Shown here piece by piece: positions 1-8,690 of a stretch of DNA of 64,000 bases (the first letter of the stretch is position 1; each line of letters opens with the position of its first letter). The notes below the pieces were generated by a model. The model had not been told where the DNA came from, made no database searches, and saw only the letters and a program-made list of their open reading frames with translations. A program made the translations under genes and the position numbers. Source of the DNA: Flavobacterium sp. 245 (GTDB lineage: Bacteria > Bacteroidota > Bacteroidia > Flavobacteriales > Flavobacteriaceae); the NCBI RefSeq assembly GCF_004362055.1, contig NZ_SNXB01000012.1:1-64000 (forward strand). Direction: 5' to 3'.

Positions 1-127
1 AGTTTCGCTCTAAAGTCGAATCTTGACTATTATTTCTCATCGTAACAAAATTTATTAAAGTTAAATTTTGTTACCGAATTATCTAACCTTTACAGGAATG
101 ACAAACTAAATCTAAATAAATAGTTTT

Positions 128-1351
128 CTATTCCACAGTCTCTAACTGCAAAATCATATTTTGATAATATTTGCTTAGAGAAAACAATTGCTCTACGAAA
201 ATCATCACAGCAAGCGGAATAAAGAAAAATACCGTCAAATTTTCTTCATATAAAAAGAAAGTCGTAATCATAAAAATACGGGCATATTCCAGGTAATAAA
301 TCCATTTTCGCTGCTCTAATAAGGCGCCACAGTTAATTAATGTGATGATGATAACTGATAAAACAAAAATTTTGTCGTATAAATCTAGTAAGTCAAAATA
401 ATACGTAAAAGCGGTTAAAATTAAAGTGCACACACCTAACTGGATGTAAAGATAGTTACGGAATCGAAGACGCTGATGTGGATTGCTTTTATCCTGCAGA
501 AAACGTTTTTCTAATGTTGGACGAATATCCTGATCCATATGTGCAGGACTTCCAAAGACAGCTTTCCATCGCGCTTTAAAACCTTTCGAGCGTTTCCATA
601 ATTCATATATCTCAAAATAATAATGAAAATGCTGCCAAAGAAAACTATAGCTTTTTAATGGATGTGTCAAGCCATATTTAGGCTTTTCTTCTTCTTCTTG
701 AAAAGTTCCAAAAATACGATCCCAAAACGTAAACATATCGCCATAATTTTTATCCAGATATTTTTCGTCAGAAGCATGATGTACGCCGTGAACCGAAGGC
801 GTTACAAAAACATATTCCAGCCATTTTATTCGGCCAATAACCTGCGTATGCGTAAAAAAAGAATACGCTCCATGCACAATCAACATGGTAATTACCATTG
901 CCGGATGAAAACCAGCAAAAGGAAGAACACACCAAAAGCCCGTTCTGACTATGGCCTGAAAAGTAGTGATTCTGGCTGCTGCTGTAAAGTTAAATTCCTC
1001 ACTGTGATGGTGCACAATGTGCGCTGCCCAGAAAAAGTTGACTTCATGTCCTAATCGATGGTACCAATACCATACAAAATCAGTTGCGAGAATAAGTGCC
1101 AACCAGACAAATACATTACTCGGAATATCAAAAAGTCTGTAATTATTATAAATAAAATAATATAGCTGATAAAAACTAGCTGCAATAAATAAATTAATTA
1201 AACGCTCTGCAATACCAATACTAATATTTGAAACTGAACTTTCGTAGTTAAAAATTTCTGGTGTTTTTTTGTGCTGCGCCAGCTTGTATTCTAAAAACAA
1301 AAACAGAAAAAAAGCAGGCATTGCGAAAGCAAGAAAATTAATGTGTTCCAT
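128..1351 (-). CDS. Sterol desaturase / fatty acid hydroxylase family membrane protein
   Basis: Integral membrane di-iron hydroxylase of 407 residues. Three histidine boxes typical of the family are visible: H98 and H102 (HRLGH), H111 with HHH at 114-116, and H188/H191/H192 (HGVHH). They sit between hydrophobic segments at about residues 5-25, 45-70, 78-97 and 140-170. A second group of hydrophobic segments follows after residue 300, a C-terminal extension beyond the catalytic core. Family members use O2 and a di-iron centre to hydroxylate or desaturate lipids. The substrate here is unknown; a membrane lipid or carotenoid is possible. It appears to be a single-gene unit separated from the dehydrogenase gene by about 145 bases. 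Confidence 0.85.
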   Translation of the reverse strand: MEHINFLAFAMPAFFLFLFLEYKLAQHKKTPEIFNYESSVSNISIGIAERLINLFIAASFYQLYYFIYNNYRLFDIPSNVFVWLALILATDFVWYWYHRLGHEVNFFWAAHIVHHHSEEFNFTAAARITTFQAIVRTGFWCVLPFAGFHPAMVITMLIVHGAYSFFTHTQVIGRIKWLEYVFVTPSVHGVHHASDEKYLDKNYGDMFTFWDRIFGTFQEEEEKPKYGLTHPLKSYSFLWQHFHYYFEIYELWKRSKGFKARWKAVFGSPAHMDQDIRPTLEKRFLQDKSNPHQRLRFRNYLYIQLGVCTLILTAFTYYFDLLDLYDKIFVLSVIIITLINCGALLEQRKWIYYLEYARIFMITTFFLYEENLTVFFFIPLAVMIFVEQLFSLSKYYQNMILQLETVE

Positions 1352-1497
1352 TTTTTAATTTCTTTTTATTCTTATAAAACTAAAATACAATTCGTTGTAA
1401 AACTGAAGATAAAGACATTTTTAAAAGTCGAGTCATTTTTTACTTTTCAAAATGATATTAACTGTCAAAAATGATCTTTATCTTTTAGAACTAATTT

Positions 1498-2784
1498 CTA
1501 ATTTTGTTTGAATTTTGGAGCCTCTAAAGCTACTTCTTTAACGGACTGCGTATCTGCTACTTTTTGCAAAGCTAGAATGTAAGCCGCAATTCTTGGTGTA
1601 ACATTATGCTTAAATGCCGTTCTAAAAACAGTTTCAAAACCTTTCTCTAAAATATCTTCTAAACGCTTGTTGATCTGATGGATTCTCCAAGATTCTAAAA
1701 GCGAATTCTGAAGCCACTCAAAATAAGAAACGGTAACGCCGCCGGCATTTGCTAAAATATCTGGAACAACCAAAACGTTATTTTTATGCAAAATTTTATC
1801 AGCGTCAGATGAAACGGGTCCGTTTGCACCTTCTACAATAATTTTGGCACGAATAGCTGCCGCATTGTTTTGCGTAATTACATCTTCTTTTGCCGCCGGA
1901 ATCAAAACATCAACATCTAAAAGCAATAATTCTTCATGTTTAATTGCAACCGAATTTGGATATCCTTTTATGCTTTTATTATTCAGATTATAATACAAAA
2001 TCAATTCTGGAATATTGATTCCTTCCGGATTATAAAACGCTTCAGAAACATCACTCACGGCAACAACTTTTAATCCTTTTTCGAATAAAAATAAAGCAGA
2101 ATGCAGACCAACATTTCCAAAACCTTGAATCGCAACTGTTGATCGTGCGGGTCTCAATTTTAATTTTTGAAGTGCCAATAAGGTAATAATGCTCACGCCT
2201 CTTCCTGTTGCTTCTACTCTTCCTAAAGAACCGCCTGAATGCAAGTGTTTCCCAGTTACAACGGCATGAATTGTTTTTCCATGTACTAATGAAAATTCAT
2301 CCATCAGCCAGCCCATTTCGTCGGGTCCAGTTCCCATATCTGGTGCTGGAACATCTTTTTCTGGCCCAAAAATATCTGCTAAAGCTTTTGTATAAGCTCT
2401 TGTAATTCTTTCTAATTCTGTTTTAGAAAGTGTTTTAGGATCACAAATAATACCGCCTTTTGCTCCTCCAAAAGGAATTCCCGTAACGGCAGATTTCCAG
2501 GTCATCCATGCAGCAAGCGCTTTTACTTCATCAAGATTTACTGCAGTATCATATCTGATTCCTCCTTTTGACGGGCCTAATGCCGTATTATGAATCACGC
2601 GGTATCCTTCAAAATTCTGCTCTTTTCCATTATCTAATGTGATTGAAAAATTGACTACAATTTGTTTTTCAGGACGCTGTAGTTTCAGCCTTAGTGACTC
2701 ATCTAAATTAAGAATGTCTGCTGCTATATTAAAACGATCAATCATTGATTGAAACGGATTCTGTTTTATAATTTCTGAACTCAT
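1498..2784 (-). CDS. Glu/Leu/Phe/Val dehydrogenase (probable glutamate dehydrogenase)
   Basis: Cytosolic NAD(P)-dependent oxidative deaminase of 428 residues, the usual length of hexameric glutamate dehydrogenases. The substrate domain carries PFGGAKGGI (about residues 104-112) with the glycine-rich/lysine signature, followed by PAPDMGTGPDEMGW. The dinucleotide-binding Rossmann motif is GFGNVG. The C-terminal region has the conserved NAGGVTVSYFEW. The reaction links 2-oxoglutarate and ammonia to glutamate. Leucine dehydrogenase is the main alternative, but those are normally nearer 360 residues. The gene is monocistronic; upstream lies a non-coding stretch with a terminator for the next transcript. 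Confidence 0.93.
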   Translation of the reverse strand: MSSEIIKQNPFQSMIDRFNIAADILNLDESLRLKLQRPEKQIVVNFSITLDNGKEQNFEGYRVIHNTALGPSKGGIRYDTAVNLDEVKALAAWMTWKSAVTGIPFGGAKGGIICDPKTLSKTELERITRAYTKALADIFGPEKDVPAPDMGTGPDEMGWLMDEFSLVHGKTIHAVVTGKHLHSGGSLGRVEATGRGVSIITLLALQKLKLRPARSTVAIQGFGNVGLHSALFLFEKGLKVVAVSDVSEAFYNPEGINIPELILYYNLNNKSIKGYPNSVAIKHEELLLLDVDVLIPAAKEDVITQNNAAAIRAKIIVEGANGPVSSDADKILHKNNVLVVPDILANAGGVTVSYFEWLQNSLLESWRIHQINKRLEDILEKGFETVFRTAFKHNVTPRIAAYILALQKVADTQSVKEVALEAPKFKQN

Positions 2785-2956
2785 AATTTTATACTTTAAT
2801 TATTTAGTTTATTTGATTTGGGGACGTCGCATTATTATATCATGAAATAAATTCGGCAGTAACTGCACGTACAACACGGGATTTTCATCAGACAGCAATG
2901 CATCATACTATTTGTATTTCTATTTGATCTCATATAATTAGGTATTACAGCGTTCT

Positions 2957-2998
2957 AAAAAAAAGCCTTTCATTGGTGCATGAAAGGCTAAAAAAAAA
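2957..2998 (-). terminator. Rho-independent terminator, minus strand
   Basis: A 10-bp inverted repeat, AGCCTTTCAT at 2964-2973 and ATGAAAGGCT at 2980-2989, is followed on the minus strand by eight or more T residues (the A run at 2957-2964). It would end the short transcript that includes the small ORF at 3022-3108. Confidence 0.8.
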
Positions 2999-3021
2999 AT
3001 AACTAACAAGTACTTTCTCTA

Positions 3022-3108
3022 TTAACGCCATTTCATCGCATCGTTTGACATACAGCACATCGTCAAGCTGTACATAAACGGGATGATATTTAGACTATAG
3101 TTTTTCAT
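3022..3108 (-). CDS. Possible 28-residue peptide in a short transcript
   Basis: A minus-strand ORF starting ATG AAA AAC encodes a 28-residue peptide beginning MKNYSLNIIPF with an internal CC pair and ending MKWR. The -7 box TAAATTTG (complement of 3117-3124) lies just upstream, so the message would be nearly leaderless. The terminator at 2957-2998 follows. Promoter, ORF and terminator therefore define a unit of roughly 150 nt. It could be a small secreted or membrane peptide, or the ORF could be incidental within a small RNA. I do not recognise the peptide. Confidence 0.4.
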   Translation of the reverse strand: MKNYSLNIIPFMYSLTMCCMSNDAMKWR

Positions 3109-3230
3109 TGTTAGGGCAAATTTATAAATATATTTTATAAATTCTATCGAATTAGTCGAGTTTATTTAAAAAACTTTTTAAAACAAAAGAAAAACAACTG
3201 TAAATTAAGGCTTTATACGATTAAAAAAAA

Positions 3231-4085
3231 TCAGTTTAATTGTGAAAAAACAATAAAAACAATGGCAATTAACGCTAAAAAGATTCCTATGAAGTTGATT
3301 TTGGATAATTTTTCCTTGAAAAAAAGCAGACCAACCAGACTTCCTAAAACAATAACACCAATATTCATTCCGGCAAAAACTGTAGAGGGATTTTCAGAAA
3401 ATGCTTTATGCGCTTTTAAATAAAATAATATATTTCCGAAGTTGAAAACTCCCACTAAAGCACCAACTAATATATTTTTTGAATGAATTTTTGTTTTTTT
3501 CAGCACTACATTATAAATCACAATTAACAAAGAAACTGCCAGTGCAATATCAAAAACCACAAACAAAGAAGTTGTATAGGGCAAAACGGTATAAAGCGCA
3601 ATTTGCTTAAAAAGGATATCGATGATTCCGAAACCCAAAAAAACGACAAACGGATAAATCCAGTTATTTTGATCGTTTTCTGTTTGTTTTTTTAAGATGA
3701 ATAAAAGCGCTATAAATCCTATAATCAAGCCAATAACTTTATACGAATTGAATTCTTCTTTAAAAATAAGCCAAGAAGCAATTATCGGAATAAAAAGCGA
3801 TAATCGTTGTGCTGCATCTGTTTTTACGATTCCCATATGTTTTATAGAAGAAAACAAAAACAGAAAAACAATTGGCAGTAACACACCAATTGTGGCGTAG
3901 ATATTCCAAGGTGCATCTGCATGGACTACAGTAATATCCGGACTGAAAGTAAAATAGCAAAGCAGTAATGCCATTACATAATTGAAAGTAATAATCTGAA
4001 CAGGATCAGGATTGTATTTGCGGGTTATTTTGAAGATTACACCAACTGTAACACTGCATAAAACACTTAAAACTAGAAATAACAT
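3231..4085 (-). CDS. EamA-like / DMT-superfamily transporter
   Basis: A very hydrophobic protein of 284 residues with about ten transmembrane segments, arranged as two five-helix halves, which is the drug/metabolite transporter (EamA) architecture. The second half ends with the conserved pattern FAGMNIGVIVLGSLVGLLFF-K-E-KLS, in which the FFKEK stretch is characteristic of EamA repeats; the first half has WLIFKEEF at the matching place. It is probably an inner-membrane exporter or importer of small metabolites. The substrate cannot be told from sequence. The gene stands alone, 62 bases from the oxygenase gene on the same strand. Confidence 0.85.
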   Translation of the reverse strand: MLFLVLSVLCSVTVGVIFKITRKYNPDPVQIITFNYVMALLLCYFTFSPDITVVHADAPWNIYATIGVLLPIVFLFLFSSIKHMGIVKTDAAQRLSLFIPIIASWLIFKEEFNSYKVIGLIIGFIALLFILKKQTENDQNNWIYPFVVFLGFGIIDILFKQIALYTVLPYTTSLFVVFDIALAVSLLIVIYNVVLKKTKIHSKNILVGALVGVFNFGNILFYLKAHKAFSENPSTVFAGMNIGVIVLGSLVGLLFFKEKLSKINFIGIFLALIAIVFIVFSQLN

Positions 4086-4147
4086 AAAATTATTTTTTTG
4101 AGAACAAAAATAGTGTTTATCTGTTTTATACTTTCAAAAAAAAGATA

Positions 4148-4774
4148 TTAATCACTCTTTAACCAGCCGGTAATACTCATTCGGGTATTTTTAGTAACCA
4201 ATACTTCGTGAACCAATTCATTGCTTTTAAAGAAAACCGTTTTACCTTGAATTGGCGAAATTTTCTGTTGACTATTGTTTTGGTGAATCATTAATTCTCC
4301 GCCGTCACTTTCTTTCCAATTGCTATTTAGATAGCTGACCATTGAGTATTTACGACTCGAATTGTTTTTAAATTGATCAAGATGTTTTAAATAAAAATCA
4401 CCACTTTCGTATAAAGAATAATGAAATTCGTAACCTGTAATTCCCGCAAAACAACTTTCGTTTAAATAGCGTACAAAAGCATCAATTATGTCAAAAAACT
4501 CATTTTCGAAAACATTGTTATGCTTTTTATCCAGCCAATAAATCGTGTCTTTTCTAATAGTTCCGTCTAGAGCAAACTTCTCAGAATTGCCTATTCCTGC
4601 GGTAAGCAACAAACTTGCAGTATTTAAATCGATTAAATTTTGTTTGAGATTATCTGCCAAAGCATCGCTCATAAAACGTTCTGATATTCCAATTTTATTC
4701 TCTATATAACTTGCTATCAAGTCTTCGAAACTATCATCCATTTCTTTTTTGGGAAAAACTGCAAATACAGCCAA
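4148..4774 (-). CDS. 2OG-Fe(II) oxygenase, prolyl 4-hydroxylase-like
   Basis: A 208-residue protein with the iron- and 2-oxoglutarate-binding residues of the double-stranded beta-helix dioxygenases: H131 and D133 in YLKHLDQF, H189 in ELVHEV, and R198 in NTRMSITGW. Such enzymes hydroxylate a target, often a prolyl residue, using O2 and 2-oxoglutarate; the substrate here is unknown. The fold core occupies about residues 110-205 and is preceded by a helical N-terminus. It is separated by a strong terminator from the MoxR gene, so it is probably transcribed alone. Confidence 0.85.
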   Translation of the reverse strand: MAVFAVFPKKEMDDSFEDLIASYIENKIGISERFMSDALADNLKQNLIDLNTASLLLTAGIGNSEKFALDGTIRKDTIYWLDKKHNNVFENEFFDIIDAFVRYLNESCFAGITGYEFHYSLYESGDFYLKHLDQFKNNSSRKYSMVSYLNSNWKESDGGELMIHQNNSQQKISPIQGKTVFFKSNELVHEVLVTKNTRMSITGWLKSD

Positions 4775-4824
4775 CGGAGCAAGGTAGACTATTAAAATTT
4801 GGTAATTGCTTTATTATTAAACAA

Positions 4825-4861
4825 ATAAAAACCCGACAAGTTTTAAAAACCTGTCGGGTTT
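4825..4861 (-). terminator. Rho-independent terminator after the MoxR gene
   Basis: The inverted repeat AAACCCGACA (4829-4838) / TGTCGGGTTT (4852-4861) is followed on the minus strand by a T-rich stretch. It ends the minus-strand transcript coming from the MoxR gene at 4891-6354. Confidence 0.75.
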
Positions 4862-4890
4862 ACTGATTATGACGATCAATAAATAATAAT

Positions 4891-6354
4891 TTACAATTTA
4901 CTAATATAACTTCCGTACATATCTTTAAATTGATGTCCGGTTGCAAAACGATCTTTGCTCAATTTTTTATATTCTACCAATGCCCATAAAACAAATTCTT
5001 TCATGAAATAGTTATCTTTTTTATCCAATTCAGGCTGATATTTTTTTAATAAAACATCTAACGGACTTACTTCATCTAAAATCGCTTTATATTCTGCATC
5101 TGATGCATCGTCTAATAGTTCGAAACCGCTTTCTGCAAAAAACCATTCTATTAAATCAGAATAAGGTGTTTTTTCTCCTGGCTTTTCGAGTTTTTCTATT
5201 TTAGGAAAAAGGGTTGGAAACAAAGTCCTGATTGCAGATCCAATTAAATACTGTGCTACCACTGCTGCTCCCTCCTGCTCTCCTTCATAAACCAATTCGA
5301 CTTTTCCAGTAATGGCGGGAATAATTCCCATAAAATCTGAAAGTCTTAAAACTGTTTTATCAACTCCCGATTTCAATGCGCGTCGTTCTGCGGTACTTAT
5401 TAAATTCTCAAAAGCGGTAATGCTCATTCTGGCACTTACACCACTTTTGTTGTCAATATATTCGCTTTCGCGTGCTTCAAAACTAATTTGTTCTAAAATA
5501 TCTCTGGCTAAACTTGGCACATAAACAATATCGCTTTGATTTTCGTCCAGCTTTGCTTCCTGTTCAGTAATTGTTCTTGCAATGGCAACGTTTTCAGGAT
5601 AATGCGTCAAAATCTGCGAACCAATTCTATCTTTTAAAGGCGTTACGATGCTTCCTCTATTTGTATAATCTTCTGGATTTGCAGTAAAAATAAACTGCAT
5701 ATCAAGAGGCATTCTCAGTTTAAAACCGCGAATTTGAATATCACCTTCCTGTAAAATATTAAATAAAGCAACTTGAATTCTGGCTTGTAAATCTGGTAAT
5801 TCATTGATAACAAAAATGCTTCGATTTGCTCTCGGAATCATTCCGAAATGAATCACGCGATCATCTGCATAAGATAATTTTAGATTCGCCGCTTTTATCG
5901 GATCAACATCACCAATTAAATCGGCAACAGTTACATCAGGCGTTGCCAATTTTTCGAAGAAACGCTCATTTCTGTGCAACCATGAAATTGGAGTTTCATC
6001 GCCTTTTTCTTCAATTAAATCTTTAGCAAAACGTGAAATTGGATTTAGTGGATCGTCATTAATTTCTGAACCCGAAACATACGGAATATATTCATCCAAC
6101 AATTCGACCATTTTGCGCGCCAAACGCGTTTTTGCCTGTCCTCGCAGACCTAATAAATTGATATTGTGACGAGAAAGAATGGCACGTTCTAATTCGGGAA
6201 TTACAGTATTTTCAAAGCCGTGAACGCCTTCAAAAACAGGTTTTCCCGATTTTATTTTCTCACGAAGATTATTTCGCAATTCATCTTTTATACTGATGCT
6301 TTTATATCCCGAACCCTTTAATTGGCCTAATGTTTTTATAGTAGTTATTTCCAT
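4891..6354 (-). CDS. MoxR-type AAA+ ATPase
   Basis: A 487-residue AAA+ ATPase of the MoxR / magnesium-chelatase-like class. The P-loop is GLRGQAKTR (residues 69-77), the Walker B region is IFVINELPDL, and a conserved IFTANPEDYTNRG sensor stretch follows. MoxR ATPases act as chaperones that activate or assemble a partner together with a von Willebrand A protein, and exactly such a gene lies 273 bases upstream on the same strand (6628-7746). The two probably work as a pair, although the gap contains repeats and may include a separate promoter. The client protein is not evident from the neighbourhood. Confidence 0.88.
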   Translation of the reverse strand: MEITTIKTLGQLKGSGYKSISIKDELRNNLREKIKSGKPVFEGVHGFENTVIPELERAILSRHNINLLGLRGQAKTRLARKMVELLDEYIPYVSGSEINDDPLNPISRFAKDLIEEKGDETPISWLHRNERFFEKLATPDVTVADLIGDVDPIKAANLKLSYADDRVIHFGMIPRANRSIFVINELPDLQARIQVALFNILQEGDIQIRGFKLRMPLDMQFIFTANPEDYTNRGSIVTPLKDRIGSQILTHYPENVAIARTITEQEAKLDENQSDIVYVPSLARDILEQISFEARESEYIDNKSGVSARMSITAFENLISTAERRALKSGVDKTVLRLSDFMGIIPAITGKVELVYEGEQEGAAVVAQYLIGSAIRTLFPTLFPKIEKLEKPGEKTPYSDLIEWFFAESGFELLDDASDAEYKAILDEVSPLDVLLKKYQPELDKKDNYFMKEFVLWALVEYKKLSKDRFATGHQFKDMYGSYISKL

Positions 6355-6407
6355 TTTTATTGAAATATCGATTGTGTTTATAGTTGTTTTTTAACGGAAA
6401 ATATTGC

Positions 6408-6452
6408 GTCATTACTTTGTGTTAGACGCGCTGCAGTGCGTCTCTACGATAT
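6408..6452. repeat. Dispersed palindromic repeat, copy 1
   Basis: This 45-base unit shares GTCATTACTTTGTGT, a near-perfect 20-bp palindrome at 6424-6443 (one mismatch) and CTCTACGATAT with the unit at 6529-6572. The two copies lie in the MoxR-vWA gap and look like members of an interspersed palindromic repeat family. Confidence 0.75.
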
Positions 6453-6528
6453 ACGTTGTGCATAATTTTTATTTATGATAACATAAAACCTTTGTCCCTT
6501 TGAGTCTTTGAACCTAAATCAACGTTAT

Positions 6529-6572
6529 GTCATTACTTTGTGTAGACGCACTGCAGTGCGTCTCTACGATAT
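6529..6572. repeat. Dispersed palindromic repeat, copy 2
   Basis: This is the second copy of the unit at 6408-6452, here with a perfect 20-bp palindrome (6544-6563, centred on CTGCAG). The copies are direct repeats about 120 bases apart. The DNA between them is ordinary intergenic sequence, with no ORF. Confidence 0.75.
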
Positions 6573-6627
6573 TTGGTACGTGCCAAAAGAAACCTTAGCC
6601 TCTTAGAATCTTAGCAACTTAGAACCT

Positions 6628-7746
6628 TTATTTAATTCTCTTCTTCCTATTCGTTTCATAATCTTCAAAAATCATTTCACCAAGGCCTTTTATTCCTGTA
6701 TAAAATGCTTTTCCTTGATTTGCTTCTGTAAAATGATTCACAAATCGCTGTAAATAAGGATCGTTGGCAATCATGAAAGTCGTAATCGGAATGTGTAATT
6801 TTCTGGCTTGCTGTGCCTGCGTGTAACATTTATCAACAATATACTCATCAAGACCGTTGCTGTTCATGTAATAAGAACCATCGCGCTCGCGTACACAACT
6901 TGGTTTTCCGTCAGTAATCATGAAAATCTGTTTGTTGGTATTCCGTTTTCTTCTTAAAATATCCATTGCCAACTGAAGTCCGGCAACAGTATTGGTATGA
7001 TACGGACCCACTTGCAGATAAGGCAAATCTTTAATTGGAATTGTCCAGGCGTCATTTCCGAAAACTAAAATATCAAGTGTATCTTTTGGATAACGCGTTG
7101 TAATTAATTCGGCCAAAGCCATTGCTACTTTTTTGGCTGGAGTAATTCGGTCTTCTCCATACAAAATCATACTGTGGCTAATATCAATCATCAAAACAGT
7201 ACTCATTTGTGCTTTGTATTGCGTTTCTTCGACAACCAAATCATTTTCTGTCAGCATAAAACTTTCAACACCATTGTTGATTTGCGCATTTCGCAGACTT
7301 TCGGTCAATGAAATACGTTCTAAACCATCTCCAAAATTAAATTCGCGAAATTCTCCTGTATGCTCATCGCCATTTCCGGCATGTTTTGTTTTGTGATTTC
7401 CGTTTCCCGAACGTTTTAAATTCCCAAAAATCTGATCTAAAGCCTGCTGACGAATAGCGCGTTCTGTTTTTGCAGTAATTCCAAAACCATTCGAACCATC
7501 CTCTTTGACTTCGTCTTTTATATAACCTTTCTTTTTTAAATCTTCAATAAAATCATCAATTGTGTAGTTCTCGTCGGTAAGTTTGTATTCCTTGTCCAAT
7601 TCACGAAGCCAGCTTATTGCTTCGTCAAAATCACCCGAAGTATGGGTGATAAGCTCTTTAAAAATACTAAAAAGCTTTTCAAACGGAGACTGAAATGGGG
7701 CTTCGTACGACTTAAAATAAAAACCTTTTTTAAATTCGTTTTTCAT
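6628..7746 (-). CDS. von Willebrand factor A domain protein, partner of the MoxR ATPase
   Basis: A 372-residue protein whose C-terminal half is a vWA domain with a metal-ion-dependent adhesion site: D188-x-S190-x-S192 in MIDISHSM, and MITDGKPS further on. The N-terminal half is helical and charged, with a glycine/histidine-rich linker at about residues 113-130. Soluble vWA proteins of this class dock on MoxR ATPases and present clients for remodelling, and the MoxR gene is directly downstream on the same strand. There is no signal peptide or membrane segment, so it should act in the cytosol. Confidence 0.87.
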   Translation of the reverse strand: MKNEFKKGFYFKSYEAPFQSPFEKLFSIFKELITHTSGDFDEAISWLRELDKEYKLTDENYTIDDFIEDLKKKGYIKDEVKEDGSNGFGITAKTERAIRQQALDQIFGNLKRSGNGNHKTKHAGNGDEHTGEFREFNFGDGLERISLTESLRNAQINNGVESFMLTENDLVVEETQYKAQMSTVLMIDISHSMILYGEDRITPAKKVAMALAELITTRYPKDTLDILVFGNDAWTIPIKDLPYLQVGPYHTNTVAGLQLAMDILRRKRNTNKQIFMITDGKPSCVRERDGSYYMNSNGLDEYIVDKCYTQAQQARKLHIPITTFMIANDPYLQRFVNHFTEANQGKAFYTGIKGLGEMIFEDYETNRKKRIK

Positions 7747-7853
7747 AATTTTTAAAATTACGTTTTTTTAGAATTATGGAAAAAGAAACCTTTATTAATT
7801 TTTAGTTAAAATATTTCAATCAAACTCACTAAAAGCAAGGTATTTCTTGTCAA

Positions 7854-8237
7854 TTATTCAAACTTTCCGTCAAGATAATACCATGCATTATTTTCAAACT
7901 TAAAAGTCGAAAATTCGTAATGCGTCTGTGGCTTTAAATTTAAATCTAAAAAGTAAGCTTTAAACTCGACTGTATTTTCAGTAAAACTCAGAATTTCTAA
8001 TTTTTGCCATTTATTTGCTGTAGCCCATTTTAAAATTTCAGCTTTCGAATAATATTTTCTTTCTGAAATATAAGTTGTTTCTAAAAGATAATCGGCGTTA
8101 TGAGTTGCATAAGCCGAATATCTTGAACGCATTAAAGCCAAAGCTGTTGGCGCTTTTTGATTATTCTGAAGATATAATCCGCAGCAATTTTCGAACAGTA
8201 AACCTGTATCGCAGTAACATTTATGCGTCGCCATCAA
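7854..8237 (-). CDS. YchJ-family SEC-C motif protein
   Basis: A 127-residue protein with an N-terminal zinc-binding SEC-C-like motif (C-x-C-x8-C-C, CYCDTGLLFENCC) followed by a YchJ middle domain (PTALALMRSRYSAYATHNADYLLETT). The length fits the YchJ family, whose biochemical role is not established. Its start overlaps the 3' end of the gene at 8221-8457, which suggests translational coupling. Confidence 0.85.
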   Translation of the reverse strand: MMATHKCYCDTGLLFENCCGLYLQNNQKAPTALALMRSRYSAYATHNADYLLETTYISERKYYSKAEILKWATANKWQKLEILSFTENTVEFKAYFLDLNLKPQTHYEFSTFKFENNAWYYLDGKFE

Positions 8238-8457
8238 CCTGCTCTTCTCCGTTAATTTTTACATGAAGCTGGTTCAGCAAAACCTGATATCTGCTAATTT
8301 CTCTAAGTTCTTCATCTTCTTCAGCATGATCCAGCATTTCGTCTAATTCATCACTTACTTCAAGCAATTTGTTATTAGCTTCTCTCTCATTTTTTGCAGC
8401 AATCAAATCAATAATTTCCTGAACGTTTGCTTTTAAAGTTTCAAATTTTGTATTCAT
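8221..8457 (-). CDS. Small acidic helical protein of unknown function
   Basis: A 78-residue protein if it starts at MNTKFETL (8457). The upstream in-frame ATG at 8481 lies inside a repeat-like stretch and is less likely. The protein is rich in E, L and N, with a predicted continuous helix and a DELDEMLDHAEEDEELRE acidic core. I do not recognise a family. It overlaps the YchJ-like gene downstream by 17 bases, so the two are probably co-translated. Confidence 0.7.
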   Translation of the reverse strand: MNTKFETLKANVQEIIDLIAAKNEREANNKLLEVSDELDEMLDHAEEDEELREISRYQVLLNQLHVKINGEEQVDGDA

Positions 8458-8468
8458 GGTTGTTTTTG

Positions 8469-8535
8469 TTTCAAGTTTCAAGTTTCAGGTTTCAGGTTTC
8501 AAGTTGCTATAGAACTTGAACCTGAAACTTGAAAC
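8469..8535. repeat. Imperfect inverted repeat built from TTTCAAG/TTTCAGG units
   Basis: The motif TTTCAAG/TTTCAGG occurs in tandem four times, then the inverse (AACTTGAACCTGAAACTTG) follows after GCTATAG. A further tandem copy lies at about 9570-9592. It can fold into a long AT-rich hairpin and lies between two minus-strand genes. It may act as a terminator-like or interspersed repeat. Confidence 0.6.
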
Positions 8536-8540
8536 TATAT

Positions 8541-8690
8541 TTATTCCTCTTCGTTTTTATTTTCGTTGAATTTTTTCACAATCTCTTTCAGCTTTTCTTT
8601 GCGTGAAACTTCGGCTTGTTTTTTCTTCGCCTGGGCTTTGTGCAATTTGTCATTGTGCTTTTTGATATTTCTTTCGTTATTGCGTCCCAT
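8541..8690 (-). CDS. Small basic protein, 49 residues
   Basis: A minus-strand ORF beginning MGRNNERNIKKHND and ending NENKNEEE. It is lysine-rich and predicted helical or coiled coil. Its ATG overlaps the TAA stop of the upstream gene at 8690-9238 (TAATG), a classical coupling arrangement that supports it being real. I do not recognise a function; the composition could suit nucleic acid binding, but that is only inference. Confidence 0.65.
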   Translation of the reverse strand: MGRNNERNIKKHNDKLHKAQAKKKQAEVSRKEKLKEIVKKFNENKNEEE

